Source: JBEBXQ01 sp040391535 (lineage in GTDB: Bacteria; Bacteroidota; Bacteroidia; Cytophagales; Spirosomataceae). Taken from it: a stretch of 64,000 bases of DNA. A program made the position numbers and the translations under genes. The stretch is from the NCBI GenBank assembly GCA_040391535.1, contig JBEBXQ010000005.1:1-64000 (forward strand), read 5' to 3'. A model generated the notes under the pieces. The model searched no databases, was not told the DNA's origin, and saw only the letters and a program-made list of their open reading frames with translations. Shown one piece after another: positions 44,467-53,131 of the stretch. Every line of letters starts with the position of its first letter. Positions within the stretch are counted from its first letter, which is position 1.

Positions 44467-46656
44467 GTGAAAATATTGATAAGTCAATTGAGGAATTGTT
44501 TTCTTCCGGGTTTATTCATATTCCTGCTTATTGCTGGATGTTCGCAGTTCAGTGATAAGTCAGTGAGTGTGGGTTATCATAACCTGACTGCACGCTACAA
44601 TGCCTATTATATAGCGAAGCTGAAGCTGGAAGAAGCAGAGTATAATATCGCTCATGATCACAAGGAGGACTACAACCAGTTATTGCCTCTTATTCTTCCG
44701 TGGGATTCTGTTCGGGCGATGCCGGTGAAGGCCGAACTGGAAGATGTCATTAAAAAGGCTTCGGTAGTGGCGGAAAGGCATCAGAACAGCAAATGGCTTG
44801 ACAACAGCTATATTTTATTGGGAAGGGCCCGCTTGCATCTCGGGCAATGGAATGATGGTACTGAAGCGCTGCGCTATGTGTTCTCTAACGGAAGAGATGA
44901 TAATGACAAGAATGAAGCATTAACCTGGCTGATGCAGGCTTATGTTGAACGTGATGATTTTACCAATGCGCTCAATGTGGCCGAATATCTGAAGCAACAG
45001 CCGCTGCCTAAGGAAATAACCAAGCAATATTACCTGACAAAGGCCTTTCTTCATCAGCAGAAAGGAGAATATCTGTTGTCTGTTGCTATTTTGGAAGAGT
45101 TGCTGCCGCTGACTGACAAATCTCCGGAAAAGGCACGCTTACATTATATTGCCGGACAGCTGTATGATAAAATAGGTCAGTTTCAGCTGGCTAATGATCA
45201 TTACATTGCTGTCGGGAAAAATCATCCGTTATATGATCTGGCTTTCTATGCTGAAATGGGGAGCCTGCAAAACCGTGTTCTGCTGAATCCGGAAACAGAT
45301 ATTTCATCAGTAGGTTTTGAAAGAATGCTGAAGGATCGTAAAAATACAGACCTGAAGGACAGGCTTTATTATACGATGGGATTGCTGGAAGAGAGTAAAG
45401 GGAATTATAAAGAAGCACTTTCTCTGCTGTCACAATCTGTGATGGTGGGTCGTGCCAATACCGGGCAGGTGCCGTATACCTATTTGCAGCTGGCCAGAAT
45501 ACATTATGACCGCCTGGATGATTATACCTCAGCCAAGTTATATTATGACAGCGCATTGGTGGCGCTTCCAAAGGATATTGATTTATATAAAGAAGTAAGT
45601 GACCGGAAAATCGCACTTGATAATTTCGTGAAATATTTCGAAATCATCCGGACAGAGGATAGTTTGCAAATCCTGGCGGCTTTGAATCCCATTGCCCTTG
45701 ATCAGAAGATAGATCAGATCATTGAAGCCGAAATTGCGGCTGAAAAGAAAAAGAAGGAAGAAGAGGAACGTAAACGGGCAGAAGCTCAGAAACAGGCAGG
45801 TGCGGGCGCTGTACCCGTTACTTCTGTTGGTGGTACAACTGCGCGAAGATGGGAATTGTACGATCCGGCGCTGGTAAATGATGGTAAGTCTGCTTTCAGG
45901 CGTACCTGGGGTAACAGGGAACTGGGAGATGACTGGCGACGTGCGCAAAAGGACCTTCGCGTTGCCGGAAATATGACCGGAAATGCTGAAGGGGACAGTA
46001 CCGTCTCTGTGAGTGCAGGAAGCACTCCGGAGGAGTTAACCCCGGATTCAGAACAATGGAAACAACGGCATGCCTTGTTAAGGGCCAATGTCCCCGTGGA
46101 TCCGGAAGCCCTGAAAGCTTCTCATAAGAAGAAGGAGGATGCCATGTTTGAGCTTGGGAAAATTTACCGCTTTGCGCTGGAAGAAAAACAGAAGGCGGAA
46201 GAACTTTTCCGGGAGCTGCTGAATCAATACCCGCAATCTGCCTATAAGGAAGAAATTTATTATCTGAATTATCTCGCCGCTGAAGGAACAGACAGGGAGT
46301 TATGGAAAAATAAGCTGGTTGCTGAATTTCCGGGTTCTACCTATGTAAGCTTGCTGGGCGACAGTGATTCGGGGCCTATGACAGTTGATAAAATCTCAGG
46401 TTTGTATGCCGAAACCTTCGCCTTATATGAAAAAGGAGACTATGAAAAAGGACTGGCCAATATTGAAGGTCTGTTACCCCGGGTCAGACAAACCCAGCTA
46501 GAAGATAAGTTTGCACTGTTGCGAATATTCCTGATCGGAAAAGTGAGAGGAGAGGTTGCCTATAAAAATGCGATCCAGGAATTTTTGAAATTATATCCTA
46601 AAAGCGAATATGAAAGCCGTGTCAGAGAGATGTCTGCCATGCAACGGTTCCGGTAA
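44467..46656 (+). CDS. porW: PorW/SprE-like type IX secretion system TPR lipoprotein
   Basis: Envelope lipoprotein needed for T9SS function (called SprE in gliding Flavobacterium). 729 aa. The start is a GTG at 44467. Signal peptide with lipobox LIAGC, Cys25. Straight after it comes VSVGYHNLTARYNAYYIAKLKLEEAE, the conserved region of the family. TPR helices run through the first ~400 residues. Then a Lys/Glu-rich coiled coil with an Ala/Gly-rich spacer (EEEERKRAEAQKQAG, ~430-450), a variable part, and a second TPR block (560-729) with LFRELLNQYPQSAYKEE. Downstream PBP1A starts after 37 nt. Confidence 0.9.
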   Translation: MKILISQLRNCFLPGLFIFLLIAGCSQFSDKSVSVGYHNLTARYNAYYIAKLKLEEAEYNIAHDHKEDYNQLLPLILPWDSVRAMPVKAELEDVIKKASVVAERHQNSKWLDNSYILLGRARLHLGQWNDGTEALRYVFSNGRDDNDKNEALTWLMQAYVERDDFTNALNVAEYLKQQPLPKEITKQYYLTKAFLHQQKGEYLLSVAILEELLPLTDKSPEKARLHYIAGQLYDKIGQFQLANDHYIAVGKNHPLYDLAFYAEMGSLQNRVLLNPETDISSVGFERMLKDRKNTDLKDRLYYTMGLLEESKGNYKEALSLLSQSVMVGRANTGQVPYTYLQLARIHYDRLDDYTSAKLYYDSALVALPKDIDLYKEVSDRKIALDNFVKYFEIIRTEDSLQILAALNPIALDQKIDQIIEAEIAAEKKKKEEEERKRAEAQKQAGAGAVPVTSVGGTTARRWELYDPALVNDGKSAFRRTWGNRELGDDWRRAQKDLRVAGNMTGNAEGDSTVSVSAGSTPEELTPDSEQWKQRHALLRANVPVDPEALKASHKKKEDAMFELGKIYRFALEEKQKAEELFRELLNQYPQSAYKEEIYYLNYLAAEGTDRELWKNKLVAEFPGSTYVSLLGDSDSGPMTVDKISGLYAETFALYEKGDYEKGLANIEGLLPRVRQTQLEDKFALLRIFLIGKVRGEVAYKNAIQEFLKLYPKSEYESRVREMSAMQRFR

Positions 46657-46693
46657 AAATAAATTGTTGAATAATTATCTACATTGATTTAGA

Positions 46694-48991
46694 ATGTTAA
46701 AGCTTCAGTCAGGAAAATATAAAAGATTGATAACACGACTCTGGCAATTTACGTTGCTGGGTATTTTTGGAATAGTGTTTTACATTTTCGCTGTTGCGGT
46801 CAATCTTTTCTGGCTTTTCGGCAAGATGCCTGATCTCAGAACGCTGGAAAACCCTAAAAGTGAACTGGCCTCCGAGCTGTTTTCAGAAGACGGGAAGTCG
46901 CTAGGTAAATATTTTATTGAGAACCGTGCGCCTATTGAGCTTGATCAGGTTTCGCAACATCTGATTGAGGCCCTGATTGCTACAGAAGACGCCCGTTTTG
47001 TAAAACATTCGGGAATTGATGCCAGGAGTCTTTTCAGAGTAGTACAGGGGGTTGTCACCGGTAGCACCAGTTCGGGGGGAGGTAGTACGCTTACTCAGCA
47101 GGTAGCAAAAAACCTCTTTAAAACAAGATCCGAAGAATACCGGGGTGCCATGGGTAATATCCCGTTGGTACGTACAGTAATTGCTAAAACCAAAGAATGG
47201 ATTCTGGCGGTTACCCTGGAAAGAAAATACACCAAAAGGGAAATCATGATGATGTACCTGAATACGGTGTCTTTCGGCAACAACGCCTATGGTGTCAAAG
47301 TAGCTGCCCGGACCTATTTCAGTAAAGATGCCCTTGATCTTGATAAGCATGAGGCTGCATTGCTTGTCGGGCTGTTGCAAAATCCTACTTACTGGAATCC
47401 ACGGCGCTTTCCGGAGCGGGCAATGGTTCGGAGAAATACCGTGCTGAGCCAGATGGAGAAATATGGTTTTCTGAATGAAACCGAATTCGCAACTGAAAAA
47501 TCGAAGGACCTCGACCTGAACTTTGCCGTGGAAAGTCATAATACAGGCCCGGCACCTTATTTCAGGGAATCGATGCGTTCGACACTGAAAAACTGGGTAC
47601 AGCAGTATAACCAGGAAAACGGGACGGAGTATGATTTATATACAAGCGGGCTCCGGATTTATACCACTATTGATGCCAGAATGCAGCAGTATATGGAAGA
47701 GTCGGTGGAAGAACACATGAAAACACAGCAAAAGTTGTTTTTCGAGCACTGGAAAGGGAGGAACCCGTGGACGGATGAAAACGGAAAAGAAATCCCCAAC
47801 TTTATCGAAACACAAATCAGACGTCTTCCGCAGTTTATACAGATCAAAAAAGAGTCAGGAGAGGAAAAGGCATGGGAAGTAATGAAAGAGCCTCATCAAA
47901 TGAAGATTTTTTCGTGGGAAGGAGAAAAGGAAGTGGAGATGAGTACCATTGACTCGATGAAATATTATAAGCATTTTCTCAGAACAGGCATGGTATCCAT
48001 GGATCCCAGAAATGGCCATGTAAAAGCCTGGGTAGGCGGGATTAATTTCAAATATTTTAAATACGATCACGTAAAACAGGGAGCACGGCAACCAGGTTCT
48101 ACCTTTAAGCCGTTTGTGTATCTTTCCGCACTGGATAAGGGTTTTCTGACGCCTTGTTCGCATGTGGTGGACCAGCCGGTTTATTTTGGGCTGTCAGACG
48201 GCGTTCCCGGCGGGTGGAGTCCCAAAAATGCTGACGGAAAATATTCCTACCGTTCCTTGTCGTTAAGGCAGGCGATCGGGGAATCTGTTAATACGGTGAG
48301 TGCTTACATTATGAAGCAGGTGAAGCCTAAAACAGTAGTAGAATATGCACAGAAATTAGGCATTACTACCCCTCTGGATGCAAAACCAGCCCTGTGCCTG
48401 GGTATCAGTGATGTTTCTGTTTATGATATGGTGAGAGCTTATTCTGCATTTGCCAATGGCGGACACCGGATCGACCCGATGAGTGTTTTAAGAATTGAAG
48501 ACCGTTACGGAAACCTGTTACAGGAGTTTTTCCCTAAAGAAAATCAGGAGCTGAGTGCCAACATGGCGTATAATATGCTGTATCTGATGCGTGGTGCAAC
48601 AGAAGATCCGAGAGGAACCGCTGGTCGTCTGCGGCAATGGGGAGTAACAGACGGAAATGAAATTGCCGCTAAAACAGGTACTACCTCCAATCATTCTGAT
48701 GGTTGGTTCATGGGATTGACCAGTAATCTGGTGACCGGTATCTGGGTGGGAGGAGAAGACAGAAGTGTTCACTTCAGGTCGATTTCTTTGGGACAAGGTG
48801 CAAGAATTGCAATGCCTGCATGGGGAATGTATATGCAGAAAGTGTATAATGACCCTACACTGATCAATTACGGTAAAAGCTCCTTTACCAAGCCTGAGAA
48901 TTATTTCCTTGATTGTGGAAGGGTAGAGGTTGACAGCTCGGATACTTATATTCCGCCTTCGATTGTGGAGGACGATGATGTGTTATTCTGA
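46694..48991 (+). CDS. Penicillin-binding protein 1A (bifunctional transglycosylase/transpeptidase)
   Basis: Class A PBP that polymerises and cross-links peptidoglycan, 765 aa. A single N-terminal membrane helix (about 17-40) is followed by the GT51 transglycosylase domain, with catalytic Glu in ATEDARFVKHSGID and GGSTLTQQVAKNL. The transpeptidase domain has SxxK in GSTFKPFVY (about residue 463), SxN in SVNT and KTGTT near 655. Length and order are canonical (ponA/mrcA type). The ATG of the glycerate kinase gene overlaps its stop by 1 nt (TGATG). Confidence 0.95.
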   Translation: MLKLQSGKYKRLITRLWQFTLLGIFGIVFYIFAVAVNLFWLFGKMPDLRTLENPKSELASELFSEDGKSLGKYFIENRAPIELDQVSQHLIEALIATEDARFVKHSGIDARSLFRVVQGVVTGSTSSGGGSTLTQQVAKNLFKTRSEEYRGAMGNIPLVRTVIAKTKEWILAVTLERKYTKREIMMMYLNTVSFGNNAYGVKVAARTYFSKDALDLDKHEAALLVGLLQNPTYWNPRRFPERAMVRRNTVLSQMEKYGFLNETEFATEKSKDLDLNFAVESHNTGPAPYFRESMRSTLKNWVQQYNQENGTEYDLYTSGLRIYTTIDARMQQYMEESVEEHMKTQQKLFFEHWKGRNPWTDENGKEIPNFIETQIRRLPQFIQIKKESGEEKAWEVMKEPHQMKIFSWEGEKEVEMSTIDSMKYYKHFLRTGMVSMDPRNGHVKAWVGGINFKYFKYDHVKQGARQPGSTFKPFVYLSALDKGFLTPCSHVVDQPVYFGLSDGVPGGWSPKNADGKYSYRSLSLRQAIGESVNTVSAYIMKQVKPKTVVEYAQKLGITTPLDAKPALCLGISDVSVYDMVRAYSAFANGGHRIDPMSVLRIEDRYGNLLQEFFPKENQELSANMAYNMLYLMRGATEDPRGTAGRLRQWGVTDGNEIAAKTGTTSNHSDGWFMGLTSNLVTGIWVGGEDRSVHFRSISLGQGARIAMPAWGMYMQKVYNDPTLINYGKSSFTKPENYFLDCGRVEVDSSDTYIPPSIVEDDDVLF

Positions 48992-50133
48992 TGGGGTTGA
49001 AAATACTGATAGCACCGGATAAATTCAGAGGGTCACTGAACGCAGAAGAAGTTTGCGAAGCTGTGAAAAGCGGCGCGCGTATGGCACTTCCTGACGCCAG
49101 CCTGGAAATCATGACCCTGGCTGACGGCGGGGAAGGGACGGTGCAGATTCTGATGAGAGCACTGGATGGTGTTTCCAGAGAGGTGGAGGTCATGGATCCT
49201 TTGGGGCGGCCAGTCAGTGCTGTATATGGTTTGAATCCGGAAAAAAAAACAGCCTTTATTGAAATGGCCGCTGCTTCCGGACTGGCACTCCTGCATGAAG
49301 AGGAGCGTAACCCTTTAGCGACCAGTACTTATGGAACCGGGCAACTCATTGCTGATGCCATTGATCAGGGTGCAGAAACTATTTATCTGGGTATTGGCGG
49401 TAGTGCTACCACAGATGCCGGCCTGGGTATGGCAAAGGCTCTCGGATTCAGGTTTCTGGATCTGAACGGAAATGAATTGGAGGGTACGGGCAGCTGTCTT
49501 CAGAAAGTAGTGAAAATTTCGGAGGCAGGGAAACATCCCGGTCTTGATAAAATAAAAGTAATTGTATTGTCAGATGTAACCAACCCGCTTTCGGGTACCA
49601 ATGGAGCGGCATGGGTTTACGGACCACAGAAAGGGGCCAGCCCGGAAATGGTTGCCCGGTTGGATAAAGGGTTGGTACATATCAATAAAATTGCTTCTGC
49701 CTGGTCTGAAAAGAATATCAGTGAGATGGCCGGAGCCGGAGCCGCCGGAGGTTTGGGAGCCGGAGCTATCTGGTTTTTGAATGCTGAAATCCGCGGTGGT
49801 GCCGATAGCCTGATTGAGCTTACCGGATTAAAGGATAAGATCCGGCAGGCCGATCTTGTCATCACAGGCGAAGGAAAGGTTGATTTTCAGACATTACAGG
49901 GGAAAGTAATCGGCGGGCTCGCCAAAGTCTGCCGGGAAAATCATAAACCGCTGGCGGTCATATGCGGCGCGTTGCTCCTTAACCCTTCCCAGATTAAAGA
50001 AGCCGGCATTACTTATGCCGTTTCTGTTCTCAACCGCCCGGTTAGTGAAAAAACAGCTTTTGAGGAGGCTTTTGAAAGAGTAGAAGAAGCAACTTTTAAT
50101 CTGGTCCGCTTGTTTTCTTATCGTAACGTCTGA
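48991..50133 (+). CDS. Glycerate kinase (type I, GlxK/GarK family)
   Basis: Phosphorylates glycerate with ATP, giving 2- or 3-phosphoglycerate. 380 aa. The family pattern is clear: N-terminal IAPDKFRGSLNAEEVCEA, LADGGEGTVQIL, EMAAASGLALL, GIGGSATTDAGLGMA and VITGEGKVDFQTLQGK. It would feed glycerate from serine, glyoxylate or sugar-acid breakdown into glycolysis. No such pathway gene is near. The start codon overlaps the PBP1A stop by one base, and uvrC starts 28 nt after its end, so it is in the middle of a mixed operon. Confidence 0.93.
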   Translation: MGLKILIAPDKFRGSLNAEEVCEAVKSGARMALPDASLEIMTLADGGEGTVQILMRALDGVSREVEVMDPLGRPVSAVYGLNPEKKTAFIEMAAASGLALLHEEERNPLATSTYGTGQLIADAIDQGAETIYLGIGGSATTDAGLGMAKALGFRFLDLNGNELEGTGSCLQKVVKISEAGKHPGLDKIKVIVLSDVTNPLSGTNGAAWVYGPQKGASPEMVARLDKGLVHINKIASAWSEKNISEMAGAGAAGGLGAGAIWFLNAEIRGGADSLIELTGLKDKIRQADLVITGEGKVDFQTLQGKVIGGLAKVCRENHKPLAVICGALLLNPSQIKEAGITYAVSVLNRPVSEKTAFEEAFERVEEATFNLVRLFSYRNV

Positions 50134-50161
50134 AAAACACAGACGCAGGTAGTCGGGTATT

Positions 50162-51976
50162 ATGTCAGCATTTGATTTTAAAAGTGAATTACTGAGAATT
50201 CCGTCAGAACCCGGTGTATACCGGTATTTTGATGAAAGAGGAGAAATTATCTATGTTGGAAAAGCAAAAAACCTGAAAAACAGGGTAAGCAGTTATTTCG
50301 CCAGATCCAATCAGCACAGCACCAAAACAAAGCGGCTTGTGAGTCAGATCCGCAGGATCGAATTCACCATTGTGGCGTCAGAATGGGATGCGCTCATTCT
50401 GGAAAACCAGTTGATCAAGAATTTTCAGCCCCGCTATAATATCCTGTTGAGGGATGATAAAACCTACCCGTATATCTGTATTACGAGTGAACGTTTCCCA
50501 AGAGTAATCTCAACACGTAATCCCGACAAAAAAGAAGGAATTTATTTCGGGCCGTTTGCCAGTGTCCGTACCATGAACGCGCTTCTTGAAATGTTCCGGT
50601 CACTCTATACCATCCGCTCCTGCAGTTATGTATTGTCAAAGCAGAATGTTGAAGCAGGCAAATTCAAAACCTGCCTTGAATACCATATCGGCAATTGCAA
50701 AGGCCCGTGTGAAGGACTGACAGATGAAGAAAGTTATAATCAGGAAATTGACCTGGTGGAGAATATCCTGAAAGGGAACCTCTCGGTCCCGCACCAGTAT
50801 TTCAAGCGGAAAATGCTGAAAGCGGCCGAGGTAATGGAGTTTGAAGAAGCACACAAATGGAAAACAAAACTGAGCTTGCTGGATAATTTCCAGAGTAAAA
50901 CCATTGTGGCTAACGCCAAAACAGGAAATATTGATGTTTTAACAATTCTTTCTGATGAAGACGCAGCCTACTTCAATTATATGAAGCTGGTCAATGGGTA
51001 TATGATTGCCACTCAGACTTTCGAAGTAAAGAAAAAACTGGATGAGTCAGATGCCGATTTGTGGGCTATGATGCTGATTGAGATGCGTGAAAAATATGGC
51101 GATGAGTCAAAAGAAGTAATTTCAAATATACGTCCTGAAATGGAAGTAGCGATTGACGTTACCATTCCCCAGATAGGAGATAAGAAGAAGTTACTGGAAA
51201 TGTCTGTGAAAAATGTCATGTTTTTCAGAAGGGAAGTAGCGGAAAGGAAAGCCGCTGAAACTTCTGCTTCCAGTTCAAAAAAGGACAGAGTATTGATAAA
51301 GCTGAAAACGGATTTTCAGCTGAAAAATCTGCCCAGACATATTGAATGTTTCGATAACTCTAACATACAGGGCACAAACCCCGTGGCTGCGATGGTATGT
51401 TTTAAAAACGGTAAACCTTCCAAAAAGGATTACAGGCATTTTATCATTAAGTCAGTAATCGGGCCTAATGATTTTGCTTCTATGAAAGAAATTGTGGGTC
51501 GGCGGTATTCGCGGTTGCTGGATGAAAATGAACCTTTACCGGATCTTATCGTCATTGATGGAGGAAAAGGACAGCTCAGTGCTGCCTGTGAAGCGTTGCA
51601 GGAATTGGGTATTTACGGAAAGGTGCCGGTGGTGGGTATAGCAAAACGTCTTGAAGAAATATATTTTCCGGAGGATTCTTTTCCCTTGTATATAGATAAG
51701 AAGTCAGAATCCCTGAAACTTATCCAGCAGATCAGAGATGAAGCTCACCGTTTTGCTATTACATTTCATCGGGACAGACGGAGCAAGAACAGTCTGATCA
51801 GCGAACTGGAAAATATTGAAGGGATCGGGAAAATAACAGCGACCAGATTACTCAAGCATTTTAAATCTGTCCGGGCCATAAAGGATTGTAGCATAGAGGA
51901 TCTTGCTGAAATTACAGGTATGGATCGGGCGCAGAAAGTTAAGTATTATTTTGAAAGTTTAGTAGATAGAAATTGA
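50162..51976 (+). CDS. uvrC: UvrABC system protein C (excinuclease subunit)
   Basis: Makes both incisions around bulky DNA lesions after UvrAB recognition. 604 aa. The N-terminal GIY-YIG domain (PGVYRYFDERGEIIYVGKAKNLKNRV, about 15-42) has catalytic Tyr and Arg. A Cys-containing segment follows (CLEYHIGNCKGPCEG), then a UvrB-interacting UVR helix region. The RNase H-like endonuclease domain contains CFDNSNIQGTNPVAAMV and DLIVIDGGKGQL. C-terminal tandem helix-hairpin-helix (IEGIGKITATRLLKHF). Full length. Last gene of the porW-PBP1A-glxK-uvrC run. Confidence 0.97.
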   Translation: MSAFDFKSELLRIPSEPGVYRYFDERGEIIYVGKAKNLKNRVSSYFARSNQHSTKTKRLVSQIRRIEFTIVASEWDALILENQLIKNFQPRYNILLRDDKTYPYICITSERFPRVISTRNPDKKEGIYFGPFASVRTMNALLEMFRSLYTIRSCSYVLSKQNVEAGKFKTCLEYHIGNCKGPCEGLTDEESYNQEIDLVENILKGNLSVPHQYFKRKMLKAAEVMEFEEAHKWKTKLSLLDNFQSKTIVANAKTGNIDVLTILSDEDAAYFNYMKLVNGYMIATQTFEVKKKLDESDADLWAMMLIEMREKYGDESKEVISNIRPEMEVAIDVTIPQIGDKKKLLEMSVKNVMFFRREVAERKAAETSASSSKKDRVLIKLKTDFQLKNLPRHIECFDNSNIQGTNPVAAMVCFKNGKPSKKDYRHFIIKSVIGPNDFASMKEIVGRRYSRLLDENEPLPDLIVIDGGKGQLSAACEALQELGIYGKVPVVGIAKRLEEIYFPEDSFPLYIDKKSESLKLIQQIRDEAHRFAITFHRDRRSKNSLISELENIEGIGKITATRLLKHFKSVRAIKDCSIEDLAEITGMDRAQKVKYYFESLVDRN

Positions 51977-52133
51977 CGTTTTGAGCCATTTTTAGCACTT
52001 TTTACATGAAATTTAAAAAAAGTGTCTTGAAAATCAAAAATAACAATAATTGTTAAGTTGCTGATATTCAGCATGTTAATATTGTATAGGCTGCCGATTG
52101 CATTTTTTTAAGTGTTTTTTTTATAATGAGAAG

Positions 52134-52163
52134 TTGTGTAATAGGTTTTAATTTGTAAATTTC
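52134..52163 (+). promoter_or_regulatory. Promoter of the histone H1-like gene
   Basis: TTG (52134-52136), 19-nt spacer, TAAATTTC (52156-52163; 7 of 8 to TAnnTTTG): a good Bacteroidota -33/-7 pair, ~65 nt before the ATG. The 250-bp gap after uvrC has no other feature I can name. Confidence 0.5.
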
Positions 52164-52226
52164 GGCATTACAAATGCGTTTCTGACGCATTTACGGCATT
52201 TTTTCCCACTAAAATCTATTAAAGAA

Positions 52227-52406
52227 ATGGCACGTTTTGATGAAGTAAAAAGTTTGATCGATTCTTTGGAAGGTGATTTCGATAAGTTTTACAACAAACA
52301 GAATCAGGCAGCTGGTACCCGTGTTCGTAAAGGAATGCAGGATCTGAAAAACCTGGCTCAGGAAATCCGTTCAGAAGTTCAGAACATCAAAAATACAGCA
52401 GAGTAG
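52227..52406 (+). CDS. Small histone H1-like nucleoid protein
   Basis: A 59-residue all-helical, charged protein (MARFDEVKSLIDSLEGDF at the start; VRKGMQDLKNLAQEIRSEV in the centre). It matches my memory of the small histone H1-like proteins found throughout Cytophagales. It is Lys/Arg and Glu rich with heptad-like spacing, no membrane helix, no cysteine. It probably binds DNA or associates with the nucleoid; activity is not shown by sequence. It has its own promoter pair and a strong terminator 25 nt after the stop, the layout of a highly expressed single gene. Shorter than 60 codons, so it can be missed by length filters. Confidence 0.82.
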   Translation: MARFDEVKSLIDSLEGDFDKFYNKQNQAAGTRVRKGMQDLKNLAQEIRSEVQNIKNTAE

Positions 52407-52430
52407 TACGACGTCTTCTACAGAAAAGAG

Positions 52431-52456
52431 GCTGACCCGAATGGTCAGCTTTTTTT
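52431..52456 (+). terminator. Terminator of the H1-like gene
   Basis: GCTGACC/GGTCAGC stem (52431-52437 with 52443-52449), 5-nt loop, then seven Ts; an A-rich stretch before the stem can pair with the T-run. Confidence 0.85.
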
Positions 52457-52665
52457 GTTATTTACCGGCCTCTCCCGGAAGACAGAGTAGATAAGTTATC
52501 CAGGTCATACTGAAAGATAGCTCAGGGAGAACTGCGCAAATCTCTTTTTTCCTTCTGAAATGTTTATGGATACCAGATTTCTGAGAAGATATGATCCCTC
52601 CATGAACTGCTTGATTTCTTCGGAAGGTTATTTAGCAGTAAGCCGACGGATTCTTCCATAACAAA

Positions 52666-52696
52666 AAAGAGCAACCGGTATACCCGATTGCTCTTT
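52666..52696 (-). terminator. Terminator of the maoC-POT transporter operon
   Basis: AAAGAGCAA/TTGCTCTTT stem (52666-52674 with 52688-52696), with inner CGG/CCG pairing and A/T runs on the outside; 22 nt after the maoC stop on the minus strand. Confidence 0.75.
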
Positions 52697-52717
52697 CTTA
52701 ATTCTGATTTTTCCTGA

Positions 52718-53131
52718 TCAGAAAATCTTATCATTCATTAAGGTCGCGACACCCCGAATGGTTATTTTCCTGGTATTCAAATCCATTACTTCTGTACTGA
52801 TTTCGGCACGGTGTTTTACGGCATCAATACTTTTAATGGTAAAAACGGCTTCGTATTCCACATCCGTAAACATGGGGCGCAGGAAGTCCATAGTTTGTCC
52901 CAGATATACCGAGCCGTAACCGGGAAACTGCGTTCCCAGGATTTTGGTAAACACCGATGCTCCCAGCATGCCATGAATAATCGGTTTTTTAAACTGGGTG
53001 GTAGCTGCAAAATCAGCATCCAGGTGCAGCGGATTATCGTCACCCGTAACCCTTGCGAAATCTTCAACGTTCTGTTGTGTAAAGCTGAAGATATGTGAAA
53101 ACTTTGTTCCTTCTTTGGCTTCTAAATTCAT
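52718..53131 (-). CDS. MaoC family (R)-hydratase
   Basis: Hot-dog-fold hydratase, 137 aa. The catalytic motif VTGDDNPLHLD contains Asp31 and His36 in the D-x-N-P-x-H pattern of R-specific enoyl-CoA hydratases (PhaJ type), followed by HGMLGASVFTKILG. Likely hydrates a trans-2-enoyl-CoA to the (R)-3-hydroxyacyl form. The preceding POT transporter gene ends on the same base where this gene starts (1-nt overlap), so translation is coupled, though the two activities have no obvious link. Confidence 0.9.
   Translation of the reverse strand: MNLEAKEGTKFSHIFSFTQQNVEDFARVTGDDNPLHLDADFAATTQFKKPIIHGMLGASVFTKILGTQFPGYGSVYLGQTMDFLRPMFTDVEYEAVFTIKSIDAVKHRAEISTEVMDLNTRKITIRGVATLMNDKIF

Larger units (their letters stand above)
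52407..52717. other. Gap between the H1-like gene and maoC
   Basis: 311 bp holding the two terminators at 52431 and 52666. Between them, on the minus strand (52505-52659), there is a short coding-like stretch split by one apparent frameshift (MEESVGLLLNNLP, then SEEIKQFMEGSYLLRN up to a stop). It may be a decayed small gene, but support is weak. Confidence 0.35.

Noticed and set aside
51990..52030. CACTTTTT...AAAAAGTG pairing after uvrC as a terminator
   Set aside because: Stem is almost only A/T with a long loop and no following T-run; too weak to report.
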